DNA of 64,000 nucleotides from Achatina immaculata (GCA_009760885.1 CM019717.1:47198866-47262865), one strand, 5' to 3'. Numbered from the stretch's first letter, positions 13,516 through 25,120 are shown. The notes: a model not told the origin generated them from the sequence alone. Translations and numbers: made by a program.

Positions 13516-14672
13516 CTTCCTACTTGGTTAGCCTTTGCTCCAGGTTCATCAGTTTTTTCGTTGTCAGCATCGCCGGAATGCCCCGGACAGTATATCCATG
13601 TGGTGTTCTGGATTTATGTTGTGGATATTAACGTCCAACCAGTCGCTTCTAAGTTTACAGTGTTCTATCTTTCTTAATAGATTTAATAGACAGCACAGCT
13701 CCGCTGTCATTCTTTGCTGATCTGAAATTTCCTTAATCCTGGACTCAAACCTGCCTGCCTACCTACCTACCTACCTACCTACTTACCTACCTAACTACCT
13801 ACCTACCTACCTACATAGCTATCTAATATATCGCTCCCTCCCTCCCCCTTCCCTGTCTTTCTGTTTTTCTTCCCTATGGGCCCCCAATAAAACCAGGAAA
13901 GCCCTCCAGTCCGTCAGTCAATCAGTCAGTCAGTCAACCGTGTGCATGTCCCTTTCTGAACTTTGGCACCCTAACAGCTCTTCCATAGGCCTCTCGGTTG
14001 TAACCGAGATGCCCTGCTGCTGATGCCCTGCTGCTATTACCCTGTATACCCTCTCTTAAAACAAGTGACGTTCTCTGTGCCCCGGAGTAATGCACTGAAT
14101 GGACCCTCTCTCTCGCTCTCGTTCTCTCTCTCTCTCCCTCTCTCTCACTGGGCCTGTAGAGCGACTAAGCTTTTACATGTAGGAGACGTCGAGTGATTTT
14201 TATTTTATATATAAAAAAAAAAAAACTGTTCTCACGGAGCTGCCTGACCACGAAAGAAAGAAAAAAAGCTCATAATTGTTACGTCCCTTGCTTCACTAAT
14301 TAATGAACGCCTCTACCGCTCCCCCCCCCCTCCCCAAAAGCCGACAACTCTAATCGCGCGCAACCCATTATACTCGACGTTGCATCATAAACTCTCAAGG
14401 CACGGCAAGAAAATGCGCAGACACAATGTCTAGATCGCATTTCTTGGGCATCGCCAGTGTTAAAAAGGGTCATTGACATGCGTTATTAAGGAATGTCCTA
14501 TCAACGCGCGTATTAAACATCTTTGTCGTAACAAGGTTTTTTTTTTTTATTTATTTGTTTGTTTTTGGTTCTCTCTTTAAACACACACAAGAATCCCTAT
14601 CACAACTGAAAGCCGTGGGAGCTTGACATTTTATGAAGAGGTCTAGATGTACAAGAAAACTCTTAACTACGA
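13516..14672. repeat. Segmental tandem duplication, copy 2
   Basis: Same content as 12031-13204 in the same order and orientation. Its (CTAC)n tract is shorter, which accounts for most of the 17-bp length difference. Both copies end at the tetranucleotide acga, after which the flanks diverge. Confidence 0.95.
13912..14035 (-). mobile_element. LINE-D 3' end in duplication copy 2
   Basis: Passive duplicate of the fragment in copy 1, with the same tail and the same truncation point. Confidence 0.8.
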
Positions 14673-14989
14673 GTATTCTAGTACACGTGTACTTACAGAG
14701 GGGGAAAAAAAGGAACTCGATTCCATCATACGTAAACGGTTTCATTCTATCATAAACATAATATAATATGTATTTTCTGAATATACCGTAATAACTTATA
14801 AAAGCACGTTGTAGTAAAAACAGTGTTTGAAGTTTTCAGAATTTAGATGGTTTATAGTAGTACATATGCATTTACTTTAATCCTAGACAACTCTCAGAAG
14901 ACTGCACATTCTGAACATGAAGGTGCATAAGTTACATATGGGAACGAAGAAGGCTATCTAAGAGAGGTAACACTGTTGTTAGGGCCAAA
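14673..14989. other. No gene recognised
   Basis: AT-rich spacer before a degenerate minisatellite. No supported feature. Confidence 0.45.
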
Positions 14990-15490
14990 CAGCTCTTCGT
15001 TATCACGGGCAGGGGACCCTCTGTTACCAGATCCAGCAAACGCTCTGTTTATGAGATGCAGCAAACCTTTGTTTATGAGGTCTAGCAAGCCTTCTGTTTA
15101 TAGGATCCGGCAAACCCTTTATTTAGATCCAACAAGCCCCCTGTTTATGGGATCCAACAAGCCTTCTGTTTGTGAGATCCAGCAAAACCCTTTGTTTGTG
15201 AGATCCAGCAAGCCCTCTTTTTTATGAGATCAAGCAAACTCTGTGTGTATGAGATCCAGCAAGCCCTCTGTTTATTTTATCAAGCAAACCCTTTATTTAG
15301 ATCCAGCAAGCCCTTTGCTTGCTATATTCAGCAGCCCTCTGTTTATGATATCTAGCAAACCCTCTGATTATGAGATGCAGCAAACCTTTTGTTTATGACA
15401 TCTAGCAAACCCTCTGCTATTAAACTCAACAAATCTGTTATCAGCGTCAGGACAACCTCTGTTATCACAGCCAACAAACCCTGGCTGCCC
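14990..15490. repeat. Degenerate minisatellite, ~25-28 bp unit
   Basis: Roughly eighteen divergent units follow the pattern gatcCAGCAAaCCctctgtttatga, with frequent small indels. The degree of divergence marks it as much older than the 34-bp array at 16.0 kb. Confidence 0.85.
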
Positions 15491-15671
15491 AAGACTTTAG
15501 CACACATTCCAGATGAAACATGCTTCTGTACTGATGGCTAACAGAAGGACTGACGTGTTTATTGTTTATAACATAAAAAAACAAGACAAATATTTCCGAG
15601 AATTCCAATTTTTAAATTAAACAAAGATAGACCAAGTTCAGCCAAACCAACGCTGGAAATTTGTAACTGCA

Positions 15672-15673
<2 letters not shown>

Positions 15674-15712
<39 letters not shown>

Positions 15713-15733
15713 GTAGCAGCAACAGCAGCACAA
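15674..15733. repeat. (CAA)n/(CAG)n microsatellite
   Basis: About sixteen CAA triplets, then a mixed CAG/CAA end. Confidence 0.95.
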
Positions 15734-15996
15734 TAAATAACATTTAATTCATAAACAAACGAAAAAAAAACTATGTTTCATCTGTATATGTGAATTCTAA
15801 AACAGAGTAATGGAACTTTTTTAAGAGCAGCTTTGAGCGATGAAATGTCTACTGAAAGATGTATTTGTATGTACCGTAGTATGTTTATTATGTCCCGAGC
15901 ACTTATAACGCCGCCTCGAAATTGTAGCCATAAACTTTAATAAAATATCTACACTATACATATATTTTCACTAAGGAGCCAAAATCATAGCAGCAC

Positions 15997-16335
15997 AGGT
16001 GTATGACCCATAGACTACACACAAGCAGGGAGGTGTATGACCCATAGACTACACACAAGCAGGGAGGTGTATGACCCACAGACTACACACAAGCAGGGAG
16101 GTGTATGACCCATAGACTACACACAAGCAGGGAGGTGTATGACCCATAGACTACACACAAGCAGGGAGGTGTATGACCCACAGACTACACACAAGCAGGG
16201 AGGTGTATGACCCATAGACTACACACAAGCAGGGAGGTGTATGACCCACAGACTACACACAAGCAGGGAGGTGTATGACCCACAGACTACACACAAGCAG
16301 GGAGGTGTATGACCCATAGAATACAGACAAGCAGT
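15997..16335. repeat. Minisatellite, 34-bp unit, ~10 copies
   Basis: Highly homogeneous units begin aggtgtatgacccata. One position toggles between cata and caca among units; the last unit is degraded. Confidence 0.95.
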
Positions 16336-16413
16336 TTCTGATTTACAAGTATACAAAACCAAATGTTCAACTACACACTGGGCCATGCAGTAAAGCTATA
16401 ATAACACATATAA

Positions 16414-16461
<48 letters not shown>
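16414..16461. repeat. (CT)n microsatellite abutting LINE-A 3' end
   Basis: CT dinucleotide run immediately preceding tgaaccttaagtgcc on the plus strand. Seen from the minus-strand LINE it is a (GA)n tail. Confidence 0.95.
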
Positions 16462-16464
<3 letters not shown>

Positions 16465-16623
16465 CCTTAAGTGCCCACGGCACATGGGGCTTCCGCAAAG
16501 GTTTTCCACAAACGCCCGTCCTGTGCCTTTTTTTTTCCCGCTCTTGCTCAGGTGAGCCCTCTGTTGCTCAACATCCTCTCTGTTGCTCTTCTCCATGTCT
16601 CTTTTGGTCTACCCTTACTTCTG
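16461..16623 (-). mobile_element. LINE-A 3' fragment
   Basis: About 163 bp of the LINE-A 3' end on the minus strand, encoding the region from GRPKETW to the C-terminus. Homology stops at ttacttctg (16623), then unrelated CT-rich DNA follows. It is very short, 5'-truncated and frameshifted relative to the 53.7-kb copy. Confidence 0.85.
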
Positions 16624-18330
16624 AAGTATAACACTACCGCCCTCCTAAGCACTCTCATCCCTCTGTTCTCACCTGTTACTCCTGTTACTCACATGTTACT
16701 ATTCTCGCTCCTTCACTCCAAATACTTTTATTCATTATACGTGGCTCATCTGGGCTTGATGGTCACTTATCTCCTTTTCCAGCCTCGCCCTCTTTTCTCC
16801 CTACTTTACTGCCAAGCAATCAAAATTGGTATCACAGTTCCCAAATCTCCATATAACATTTGCATCCTTTCCCGAGCATAAGTTCTGCTTTCTGGCACAC
16901 AAGCTACTAGGTAAATAACTACAGTTGCTCTCTATTCTTATTTATTATACATCAGTCGCGGAAATTTAGCCTTTTCTCTTGTCTTTCTAACTCTTCGTCC
17001 TGTATGTTTTTGTACGAGTAAGTCGAAATATTACAACGATGTCCTCAGCTAATGAATAAAACTCTTCCTATCTTTTCTTAATAAGTATTATTACTAGTAC
17101 TTTAGAAAGAGATAGGGAGATTTAGCTGTGATAAAACAAACAAACAAACAAACAAACTATGTTGGAATAGAAAAGAAACTAAATGCCGATTAGAAGTTTT
17201 TTTCATTAAACATTACGACTAATTTTTTAAAACGTTACCGTGTATTCAAATGTAAAAGATCAAATGTCGGTGACGAATATTTATTCACATGTAATATTAA
17301 CTGGAAGCTCTTCCCCTTATGTATACTGTATAATTAACAGTGCATTATATAAAGAGCTTCATTTGGACGCTGTATTGTATATACATATTGTCTGAATCAT
17401 TGTGTGTACTGTGTTCAAAACTTTTATTTCCGTGGACTTCGCAGCGGGACGTGCCTATTGAGCGTCCGCCGACACATTTCTCCAATTTTCTGGTCAAAAT
17501 TGTACGTAGCGATTCCCAATAGGATAAGCTTCCTAAATCGATCTGGCCTCCACCGCCAGTGAACCATCACCTCAGACCTGATATAAGACAGAATACAAGA
17601 AAAGGAACACATTGTGAAGGATTTTAGAAAGCTGGCGCGAAGCTGTACGTCTGACATCATCGTGTTACTAATATTATACTACAGTGTTTGTGAATAATAA
17701 CATTCTGCTTCCATGTCCAACTGTTTGACCTTGCGATAGTCAACGTTGTTTTCTATATACAGTCTTATTTAAACTAATCTTTTATCACTTTATTTATTCT
17801 CACATGATTCTGTGGAATATTGTCCGTCTGTAATCTAGTGAAACAAACTGTATCTGTTTTATCTGATTTTTCTATCTTCTATGCTCCTTTTTTTTTCAAT
17901 TTTTCAGTTTCAGTTCGGTCCCTAAGTAAGCCAGAATTCTGAGTTCTTATGGTCTTGTAGAACAAACAGTGCATGCAGAAGAACACAAAAGAGGACAATA
18001 AGATGAGAAGTGTGAACATCTATCACAAGAGTTCGCCAGAAGAAAACCGGATAATAGGCTTCAGATCTCGACTGGGCACAAACTGGACATAAAAATAAAC
18101 AAAAAAGATGAACCGAGAGCCTAAAATTCAGATCCATCATTTACAAACTGGGGAACTCGAGCACTTACTCTAAGCTAAATCTATAAAATCAACGATATCC
18201 ACAAAGATATTGATTTCTGCCCCCAGAACAGTTTGGGCCTTTTATTTTGTCGGAGTCTGTAAGCTGAAACACGATTTCCTTTCATCATGAGTATTTCATT
18301 ATAAGACACATTCTGTTCTCAGACTAGAGA
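16624..18330. other. No gene recognised
   Basis: 1.7 kb without a recognisable family. A short (CAAA)n lies near 17139-17156. ORFs of 60-136 codons (one starting inside the LINE fragment) show no motif. Confidence 0.45.
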
Positions 18331-18566
18331 ATGTATACGATCGTGTATGGTTTATGAAATTATTGTGGGACGCGTTCAATGTAAATATTAAGAGCCCACA
18401 CAGATAAGCCTGTGCGCTTATAGTGGGAGGTCAGAAGAGAGAGAGAGAGAGAGAGAGAGAAATGTATACGATCGTGTATGGTTTATGAAATTATTGTGGG
18501 ACGCGTTCAATGTAAATATTAAGAGCCCACACAGATAAGCCTGTGCGCTTATAGTGGGAGGTCAGA

Positions 18567-18593
<27 letters not shown>
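18331..18593. repeat. 131-bp tandem duplication ending in (GA)n
   Basis: Positions 18331-18461 are repeated at 18462-18593 almost perfectly, each copy ending in a (GA)n tract of about 28 bp. Confidence 0.95.
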
Positions 18594-18601
<8 letters not shown>

Positions 18602-18782
18602 ACGTGTGTGGAATATTCTGGAACCTGTGCGGTGGATGCGTGAGTGCGACATTTGTGAATTTGATTGCTCTTTCTCAGGCCCTCCCCCACCCCCACCCTT
18701 TTAAATCTCAAATCATCTAATGATGTTGGCTGGAAAATATACGTGAGACGACCAGGTAGAGACATGAAAGTCAGCAGGAGTT
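18594..18782. other. No gene recognised
   Basis: Short spacer between the 131-bp duplication and LINE-C. A minus frame (18562-18765) starts in the GA tract and has no motif. Confidence 0.4.
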
Positions 18783-19430
18783 CAACATAGATTGAACATC
18801 TATATTGAAGACAACAAAATCCATCAAGTTAAAGAATTCCAGTATCTTGGTAGTAGTTTTACAGAAGATGGGATGCTTGATAGAGTAAGTAAGAACACAA
18901 GGAACAAATGCCATTACATAGCGGATATCTACGTTGCTTTTTCATTTCATATTACTCTAAACTAAAAGACAACTAATTAATGGCATATTTATACCAGCGT
19001 TGTGCAACCAATCCCAAACACGGGCACTAATCAAGAAATAGCAAAATAAAATATCCACATGTGAAATGAGATGCCTAAGAAAAGCAGCAAGCTTCACTAG
19101 TGGAGATAAGCTAAGAAATGACGACATAAGACAATTGGTAGGAGCCACACCATACGTACAATACATAGAGAAACAAAGAGTTAAGTGGTTTGGCCAGCTA
19201 ATGAGAATGACGCATATACAGCCAGCCGCAAGGGCTTTCAACCAAAGAACTACAGGACACAGATCAAGAGAAAGATCCAAGAAAAAGATTGATAGACTGT
19301 TATATAGAAAAACTCACGAATTACGGAATGAACATCACTGAAGGCACTCATACGGTCCCAAAATGCGAACTGCATCTCCCCTCCACACTTCACGGTGCAA
19401 GAAAAAATATAAAGTAAAGGAAAGTAAAGT
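18783..19430 (+). mobile_element. LINE-C copy, RT C-terminal region
   Basis: Plus-strand fragment of a non-LTR RT ORF, broken by several stops. It begins with a KEFQYLGSSFTEDG segment (the post-RT KYLG motif) near 18835. The later open frame (19066-19341) carries MRCLRKA, NDDIRQLVGATP, VKWFGQLMRMTH and a decayed GH.SRERSKKK in place of the usual GRPRKRW. The end is followed by an AAAGT/AAGT-rich tail (about 19405-19435). The copy aligns along its length with 27303-27950 and is the more decayed of the two. It directly abuts the large 32-bp minisatellite. Confidence 0.85.
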
Positions 19431-19444
19431 AAAACCTGATAGAT

Positions 19445-20786
19445 GATACTGATATAGAAGAGATGATCAGGCAGCTGATACAAATGTAGAAGAGATGACC
19501 ATGTAACTGATACAAATATATATATGAGATGACCAGGTAACTGATAGAAATATACAAGAGATGACCAGGTAACTGATACAAATATACAAGAGATGACCAG
19601 GTAACTGATAGAAATATACAAGAGATGACCAGGTAACTGATAGAAATATACAAGAGATGACCAGGTAACTGATACAAATATACAAGAGATGATCAGGTAA
19701 CTGGTACAAATATACAAGAGATGACCAGGTAACTGATAGAAATATACAAGAGATGACCAGGTAACTGGTACAAATATACAAGAGATGACCAGGTAACTGA
19801 TAGAAATATACAAGAGATGACCAGGTAACTGATAGAAATATACAAGAGATGACCAGGTAACTGATAGAAATATACAAGAGATGACCAGGTAACTGATACA
19901 AATATATATGAGATGACCAGGTAACTGATAGAAATATACAAGAGATGACCAGGTAACTGATAGAAATATACAAGAGATGACCAGGTAACTGATAGAAATA
20001 TACAAGAGATGACCAGGTAACTGATAGAAATATACAAGAGATGACCAGGTAACTGATAGAAATATACAAGAGATGACCAGGTAACTGATAGAAATATACA
20101 GAGATGACCAGGTAACTGATACAAATATACAAGAGATGACCAGGTAACTGATAGAAATATACAAGAGATGACCAGGTAACTGATAGAAATATACAAGAGA
20201 TGACCAGGTAACTGATACAAATATACAAGAGATGACCAGGTAACTGATAGAAATATACAAGAGATGACCAGGTAACTGATAGAAATATACAAGAGATGAC
20301 CAGGTAACTGATACAAATATACAAGAGATGACCAGGTAACTGATAGAAATATACAAGAGATGACCAGGTAACTGATACAAATATACAAGAGATGACCAGG
20401 TAACTGATACAAATATACAAGAGATGACCAGGTAACTGATACAAATATACAAGAGATGACCAGGTAACTGATAGAAATATACAAGAGATGACCAGGTAAC
20501 TGATAGAAATATACAAGAGATGACCAGGTAACTGATAGAAATATACAAGAGATGACCAGGTAACTGATAGAAATATACAAGAGATGACCAGGTAACTGAT
20601 AGAAATATACAAGAGATGACCAGGTAACTGATACAAATATACAAGAGATGACCAGGTAACTGATAGAAATATACAAGAGATGACCAGGTAACTGATACAA
20701 ATATACAAGAAATGACCAGGTAACTGATACAAATATACAAGAAATGACCAAGTAACTGGTACAAATATACAAGAAATGACCAGGTA
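19445..20786. repeat. Minisatellite, 32-bp unit, ~42 copies
   Basis: Unit agatgaccaggtaactgata plus gaaatatacaag. Most variation is a G/C toggle (gatagaaat versus gatacaaat), with rarer ggtac and agg-to-atg variants near the ends. One unit near 20100 lacks a base, and two units carry tatatg in place of tacaag. The unit is not a multiple of three and contains no stop on the minus strand, so all three minus frames stay open for 359-504 codons (19250-20764, 19467-20732, 19693-20772). The encoded hydrophobic repeat is a by-product; I do not call it a gene. Confidence 0.97.
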
Positions 20787-20825
20787 TCTTCCTTCCTTCC
20801 TTCCTCCCTCCCTCCCTTCCTTCTT
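20787..20825. repeat. (TTCC)n/(CCCT)n microsatellite
   Basis: Tetranucleotide run directly at the end of the 32-bp array. Confidence 0.85.
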
Positions 20826-21425
20826 CCTCAGTCCAGTTTTATATGTTCAGTCATCTAGAAAAGGAGACAGGTTGTCTTCATGAATCTCATCGTCAGACGG
20901 AGTTGCTGCCAGCGTGCCCCCACAGTTTTCCTTCCAACACCTTTTTCTTGGATCTAAGTTTGGGCTCTTAATTCTGTGTAAAGTGTACAGGTTTGTGAGA
21001 CAAATTGTGTGTGTGTGGGGGGGGGGGAGGAGAGTGTGGAAGGAGGTCTTGAGGCCGTTTTGATAAGTGCGGATGGAATTTGAACTATCTTCTGCTTAAG
21101 TAGATTCAGTAAAACAAACAAACAAACAAACAAACAAACAAACACAATTACAAAGTCTGAAATTCTATTTCCTAATCTGCTGTTTTATTGATGTTATTTT
21201 CCCCAGACTCATTTTTCCTACACAAAGTTTTCTCCTTCTCCCCCCCCCCCCCCCCCAGCCTGTTTAAGAAAAAATCAAAATAATTATATTTCCTGACAAA
21301 GGCGTTGAGGAGCAGGCTCACTGAGGCGGGGGGAGGGGATGGGGTGTCCGGCCGATGCATTTCTTCTGGGCCCCAGATACTTCCCTTTGTTTTAAGATGG
21401 GGTCCGGAGACCTTCCTCTGTTTTT
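20826..21425. other. No gene recognised; (CAAA)n and poly-C
   Basis: (CAAA)n at 21113-21144 and a C run at about 21240-21257. No credible ORF. Confidence 0.5.
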
Positions 21426-21632
21426 CCATCATCATCATCATCATCACCATCATCATCGCCTTTTACTCCCTTGAGACTTATAGGCCACGGATAGAGACTC
21501 TCCAGACATCCCTGTTCTTGGAATTATTCTCTGCTTCCTTCCATGTGTATCCCTTGTCTCTGAGCACTGTCATAATTTCTCTTCTCCAAGGAAGTCTAGG
21601 TCTTCCTTGTTTTCTGTTTCACTGAGGAAATC
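21426..21632 (-). mobile_element. LINE-E 3' fragment with (ATG)n tail
   Basis: Read on the minus strand, the sequence encodes a GRPRLPWRREIMTVLRDKG-type segment followed by AENNSKNRD. It matches 53110-53402 (+), which has the same order of motifs. The ORF runs into an (ATG)n tract (21426-21458), the mirror of the tail in the 53-kb copy. Only about 170 bp of body is left. It is the C-terminal GRPR..W tail of a non-LTR RT; the clade is uncertain. Confidence 0.8.
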
Positions 21633-22241
21633 TATTTCCATTGTTTTTAAGGGGATTAAAAAAAAAACAGGAATAGCTAATCAATTTGGCAAGCGGGAGA
21701 GAGAAGAGAATATAATTTTTAACATGTTACAAAACTTCTCTCCCTTGCTACCGCTTTCGTGAAGGAGTCAGGGGAGGTAACAAATATAAAGCAACTTGCG
21801 ATACACAGCTCTCTGTGTCCTTCTGTCCCAATTCTTCGGACACGATCTGCTCTGGTCCACATCAAAGCCAGCGGTACAAGCTGTTCATAAATCAGAAGTA
21901 ATATGCGGTTCTCTTCTCGATTTGGCAATCTGAAACGGTTGACTTTGCAAACAGAAAAGCAATTACGTCTTGTCGTTCCGGCGCCGTATCGCCTTCCGGC
22001 GTCGTATTTGCTCCGTAAATCACTGGTGTCACGTGCGGTCCTATCAACCGTTTGCTGCAGAGCTACGGCCGCCCTGATTAGAAATGTCCGCAGAAACCGA
22101 GCTCTCACCCCATATTTGTGTAGCTGTCCGTTTGTTTTATGTCCGACATACATGAACTTAACAAAAGTTACGCCAGGAAAGTTTACCCAGTCAAACAATA
22201 CATGTGTGTGGTTCATTATACTTCTTATAATTACACTGATG
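21633..22241 (-). other. Unassigned spacer with a 175-codon minus ORF
   Basis: The minus frame 21719-22246 (175 codons) overlaps a 145-codon plus frame (21903-22340). The central part (about 21960-22110) is more GC-rich and CpG-rich than its surroundings and is not related to any repeat in the window. The frame has charged R/D/E-rich stretches and no motif I recognise. It could be a decayed exon or chance. I see no splice-site evidence strong enough to call a gene. Confidence 0.2.
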
Positions 22242-22698
22242 TTCATTCATTCATTCATTTGTATGTCCCTTGCGGAACTTTGCCTCCCTAACATCTCTCC
22301 TGTAGGTCTCTCGGTTGTGAGCAAGATGGCCTGCTGCTGATGCATCCATTTGCAGATCATCAACGATATCTTGCAGCCATCTTCGCCTTGGTCTTCCTCT
22401 CTTTCTTTTTCCCATTATGTACCCTTCCAAGACGGTCTTCTCTAGATTATCATGACGTTTAATGTGTCCAAAACATTTAAGTTTTCTCTCTCTAATCATC
22501 TTTACTAGCCAGCCATCTTCAATATTAAGTTCTTGTAGTATAGATATATTTGTTCTTTTTTGTGTGTGTCCATGATATTTGAAGAACTCTTCTGTAGCAT
22601 TTACATTCAAGGGCATTTATGTGTTACTCAGCTGTTTTGTTAAGTGTCCAGGTCTCACAGGCATATGTTGCGATGGGAAAGATGTATGCCTTTAAACA
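22242..22698 (-). mobile_element. LINE-D copy, RT C-terminus, with (TGAA)n tail
   Basis: An open 121-codon minus frame (22251-22616) shows ATEEFFKYHGH, QELNIEDGWLVK, CFGHIKRHDNLEK and GKRKRGRPRRRWLQDIV in order, the best-kept C-terminal tail of this family in the window. The 3' end reads into ATTC repeats (22242-22259 on the plus strand), equivalent to a (TGAA)n tail. The 5' end is lost near 22698, in the region equivalent to KIRFLRACIFP of other copies. The GRPRRRW motif and Zn-finger-like C/H residues are typical of the short tails of APE-type LINE RT ORFs. Confidence 0.9.
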
Positions 22699-22784
22699 CT
22701 GATGAAGAGTTCTTAATTTGTGTTGACAATCGGGCCTTCAAAAATTAAAAAAAAAACTCTCCAAAAAATTAGTGTAAGTAAATG

Positions 22785-23088
22785 TAATTTCTCTCTCCTT
22801 CTCTCTCTTCCTCTCCTTCTCTTTTTCTCTCCATCCCCATCTTTCCTTCTCTCTCCTTATCTTTCTCTCCTCTCTCTCCTTCTCTTTCTCTCCTCTCTCC
22901 CTCTCTCTCCCTTTCTCTCTCCCTCTCTCTCTCCTTCTCTCTCCTCTCTTCTTCTCTCTCCCTCCCTCTCCCTCCTCTCTCCCTCTTTCTCTCCTTTCTC
23001 CCCCTCTCTCTCCTTCTCTCTCCCTCTCTCTCTCCTTCTCTCTTTTCTCTCTCCTTTTCTCTCTCCTCTCTCTCCCTCTCTCTCTCTC
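22785..23088. repeat. CT-rich low-complexity tract
   Basis: 300 bp of CTCTCT/CCTTCT. It lies exactly where the 3' tail of the next minus-strand LINE would be, so it may have grown from a (GA)n tail. The R/E/K-rich frames on the minus strand and S/L/P frames on the plus strand are compositional. Confidence 0.95.
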
Positions 23089-23685
23089 GTCCATGCCAAT
23101 CAGTCGCTTGTCGTCATTGATTTCCACAACTCTATGCCACTCTTTTAGTCCGCCAATTATCTTGTTTCTTTGTCTTCCTCTGTCCCTTTTCCCCTCAGGT
23201 TTTCTTCTTGTCACTAGTGTTTCAGTTTCCCTCTTCTCAAAACATGCCATAAAAATTTGGACTGAATTTTGCCATAATTTCTCTCTTGTACCCAGCCTCT
23301 TCATTTGTTTTCTTGGCTGTCCTTGGTATTCTCATTTTTCTATATGAACCACATCTCCGCTGCTTCCAGTAGATTTTTAGTGCTCTTTGTTATCGTCCGT
23401 GCTTGGCGTCCATGTACGGCGGGTTCGATGTAACATTCTTTCTGGCGTTCATCGACAAGAGCTTTGTTGCACATTATCTTTTTTGTCATTTTCATAAATG
23501 CCGACTTGTCCTGGGCTATTTTGCTCCTTGTTTCGCATCTTCCGTCTTGTGTTATTATTCTTCCTAAATACTTGAATTTGTCCACTTACTTTAGTTCTGT
23601 GCTTTTTACTTTGATGCTAAATTTTTCTCTGATATTTCTTTCTTGAGTATGACCATGACCTCTTGTCTTCTTTTTACTTACTGAA
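23089..23685 (-). mobile_element. Old LINE-B-related fragment
   Basis: The minus strand shows DKFKYLGRIITQDGRCETRSKI (about 23500-23585), then a CYIEP segment and LEAAEMWFI, the landmarks of LINE-B in the same order. Downstream frames continue with a diverged LRRGK-like segment and GKRDRGRQRNKIIGGLKEW, the counterpart of GRPREMILDSLTGW. Several frameshifts separate these pieces. The ORF reading through into the CT/GA tract (22738-23304) is an artefact of low complexity. Confidence 0.78.
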
Positions 23686-23690
23686 TGTAA

Positions 23691-24087
23691 TCTAATTCCA
23701 CGTAAATCTAAAAATAAAAAAAAAATTGAAAAAAAAAACTATGAGTTTTATCGATGAAGAAGTTTTCGAGGGCATTCATTAAGCTTTGGAACTGATTTAG
23801 TAGTCCACCAGACATGCTATGAATCATGCGGTTCTCTCCCCCCCCCCCTTTTTTTTTTTCCCTGGTAAAATATTTTCAAATCTAAACAAGTTCATCTCTT
23901 CGTGTATTTCTGACACTTTCAGTGCTGCCATGAAGTGCCTCTTTCATTGGAAAAAACAACAACGTGGGGGGTGGGGGGGAGTGTTACTGCGAGGATATTC
24001 TGTGACACAGGCCACTCTGTATTAAAGTGCGCTGTCTGATGTTTGTGCCCTAGGCAGCTTCTCTGTTAGGATAGTGGTCGTACTGGC
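23691..24087. other. No gene recognised
   Basis: AT-rich spacer with C and T runs at about 23835-23860. Confidence 0.45.
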
Positions 24088-24513
24088 TGGTTTGAAGGAA
24101 GGGTTGTACGGCTTTCTTGTTAATGGCCGTTTAAGATGGTTTGAAGGAAGGGTTGTACGGCTTTCTTGTTAATGGCCGTTTAAGATGGTTTGAAGGAAGG
24201 GTTGTACGGCTTTCTTGTTAATAGCCGTTTAAGATGGTTTGAAGGAAGGGTTGTACGACTTTCTTGTTATTGGCCGTTTAAGATGGTTTGAAGGAAGGGT
24301 TGTACGACTTTCTTGTTAATGGCCGTTTAAGATGGTTTGAAGGAAACGTTGTACGGCTTTCTTGTTAATGGCCGTTTAAGATGGTTTGAAGGAAGGGTTG
24401 TACGACTTTCTTGTTAATGGTCGTTTAGGCTGGTTTGAAGGAAAGGTTGTACGGCTTTCTTGTTAACTGTCGTTTAGTCTGGTTTGAAGGAAACGTTATA
24501 CGGCTTTCTTGTT
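24088..24513. repeat. Minisatellite, 49-bp unit, 9 copies
   Basis: Units start with tggtttgaaggaa every 49 bp from 24088. Internal toggles include acggc/acgac, gggtt/acgtt and tggcc/tagcc. The last two units are the most divergent. Confidence 0.95.
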
Positions 24514-25120
24514 TTCGACACAGGGCCACGCATCTTGTCTGAACAATGCTACACGGCCTACGTGAAAATAGACATAACCTGAAGCCGCCACATCTTACGA
24601 GGAGAACAGACGCTAAACAGAATGAACGAGGGAGAGCATAAGAGCACCTTATAGGTGCGTGGACCTGTAATGGGCCTTGCATACGGTACATTTATTTATG
24701 CACTAGTAGTTAGCACTGGAACGATTTTCTCGTATAGCTGCTTTGTGCATTTGCCGTGAAATGTTTTTTTACAATACTGGAACATGTTAGTAACGTATGA
24801 TCTATGCTAAGAAATAAGATCCAAAACGGATGATATATTTCAATACTCTTTTTAATCCATTTTCTTGTTACCATTTTATGTCTGCTACTACAGAAAATTC
24901 ACATAGAATTAATGTGAAGAGGACGCCAGTTTTACTGCTGGAAGTTGAAACATTCAACATCTCAGTTACGCAATCTTGATTTTTTTTTAATATCAAAACT
25001 TTTAATGGTAACGAATGTTGTTATATGCCCTGGACTCCATCAACTTTTCTTCATATCTGTGCCAAAAAGTTAAAACTGTGTTCTTCATTGATTAAGAATT
25101 TTTGTTAGAATTTGTGCATA
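24514..25120. other. No gene recognised
   Basis: A locally GC-richer part (24520-24680) carries an 88-codon minus frame without a known motif. The rest is AT-rich. Confidence 0.4.

Noticed and set aside
12031..14672. Pair of LTRs of a retrotransposon
   Set aside because: The duplicated blocks do not start with TG or end with CA. The 311-bp spacer has no primer-binding site, polypurine tract or coding sequence, and the blocks contain unrelated LINE-D and microsatellite sequence.
19250..20764. 504-codon ORF as a membrane-protein gene
   Set aside because: All three minus frames are open because of a stop-free 32-bp tandem unit. The same hydrophobic repeat appears in each frame with a phase shift. 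No unique coding flank supports a gene.
19445..20786. CRISPR-like array of ~32-bp repeats
   Set aside because: The units are contiguous with no spacers, and the context is eukaryotic transposon debris.
22738..23304. 188-codon minus ORF rich in R, E and K
   Set aside because: Two thirds of it is the CT/GA low-complexity tract; the remainder is the frameshifted end of an old LINE.
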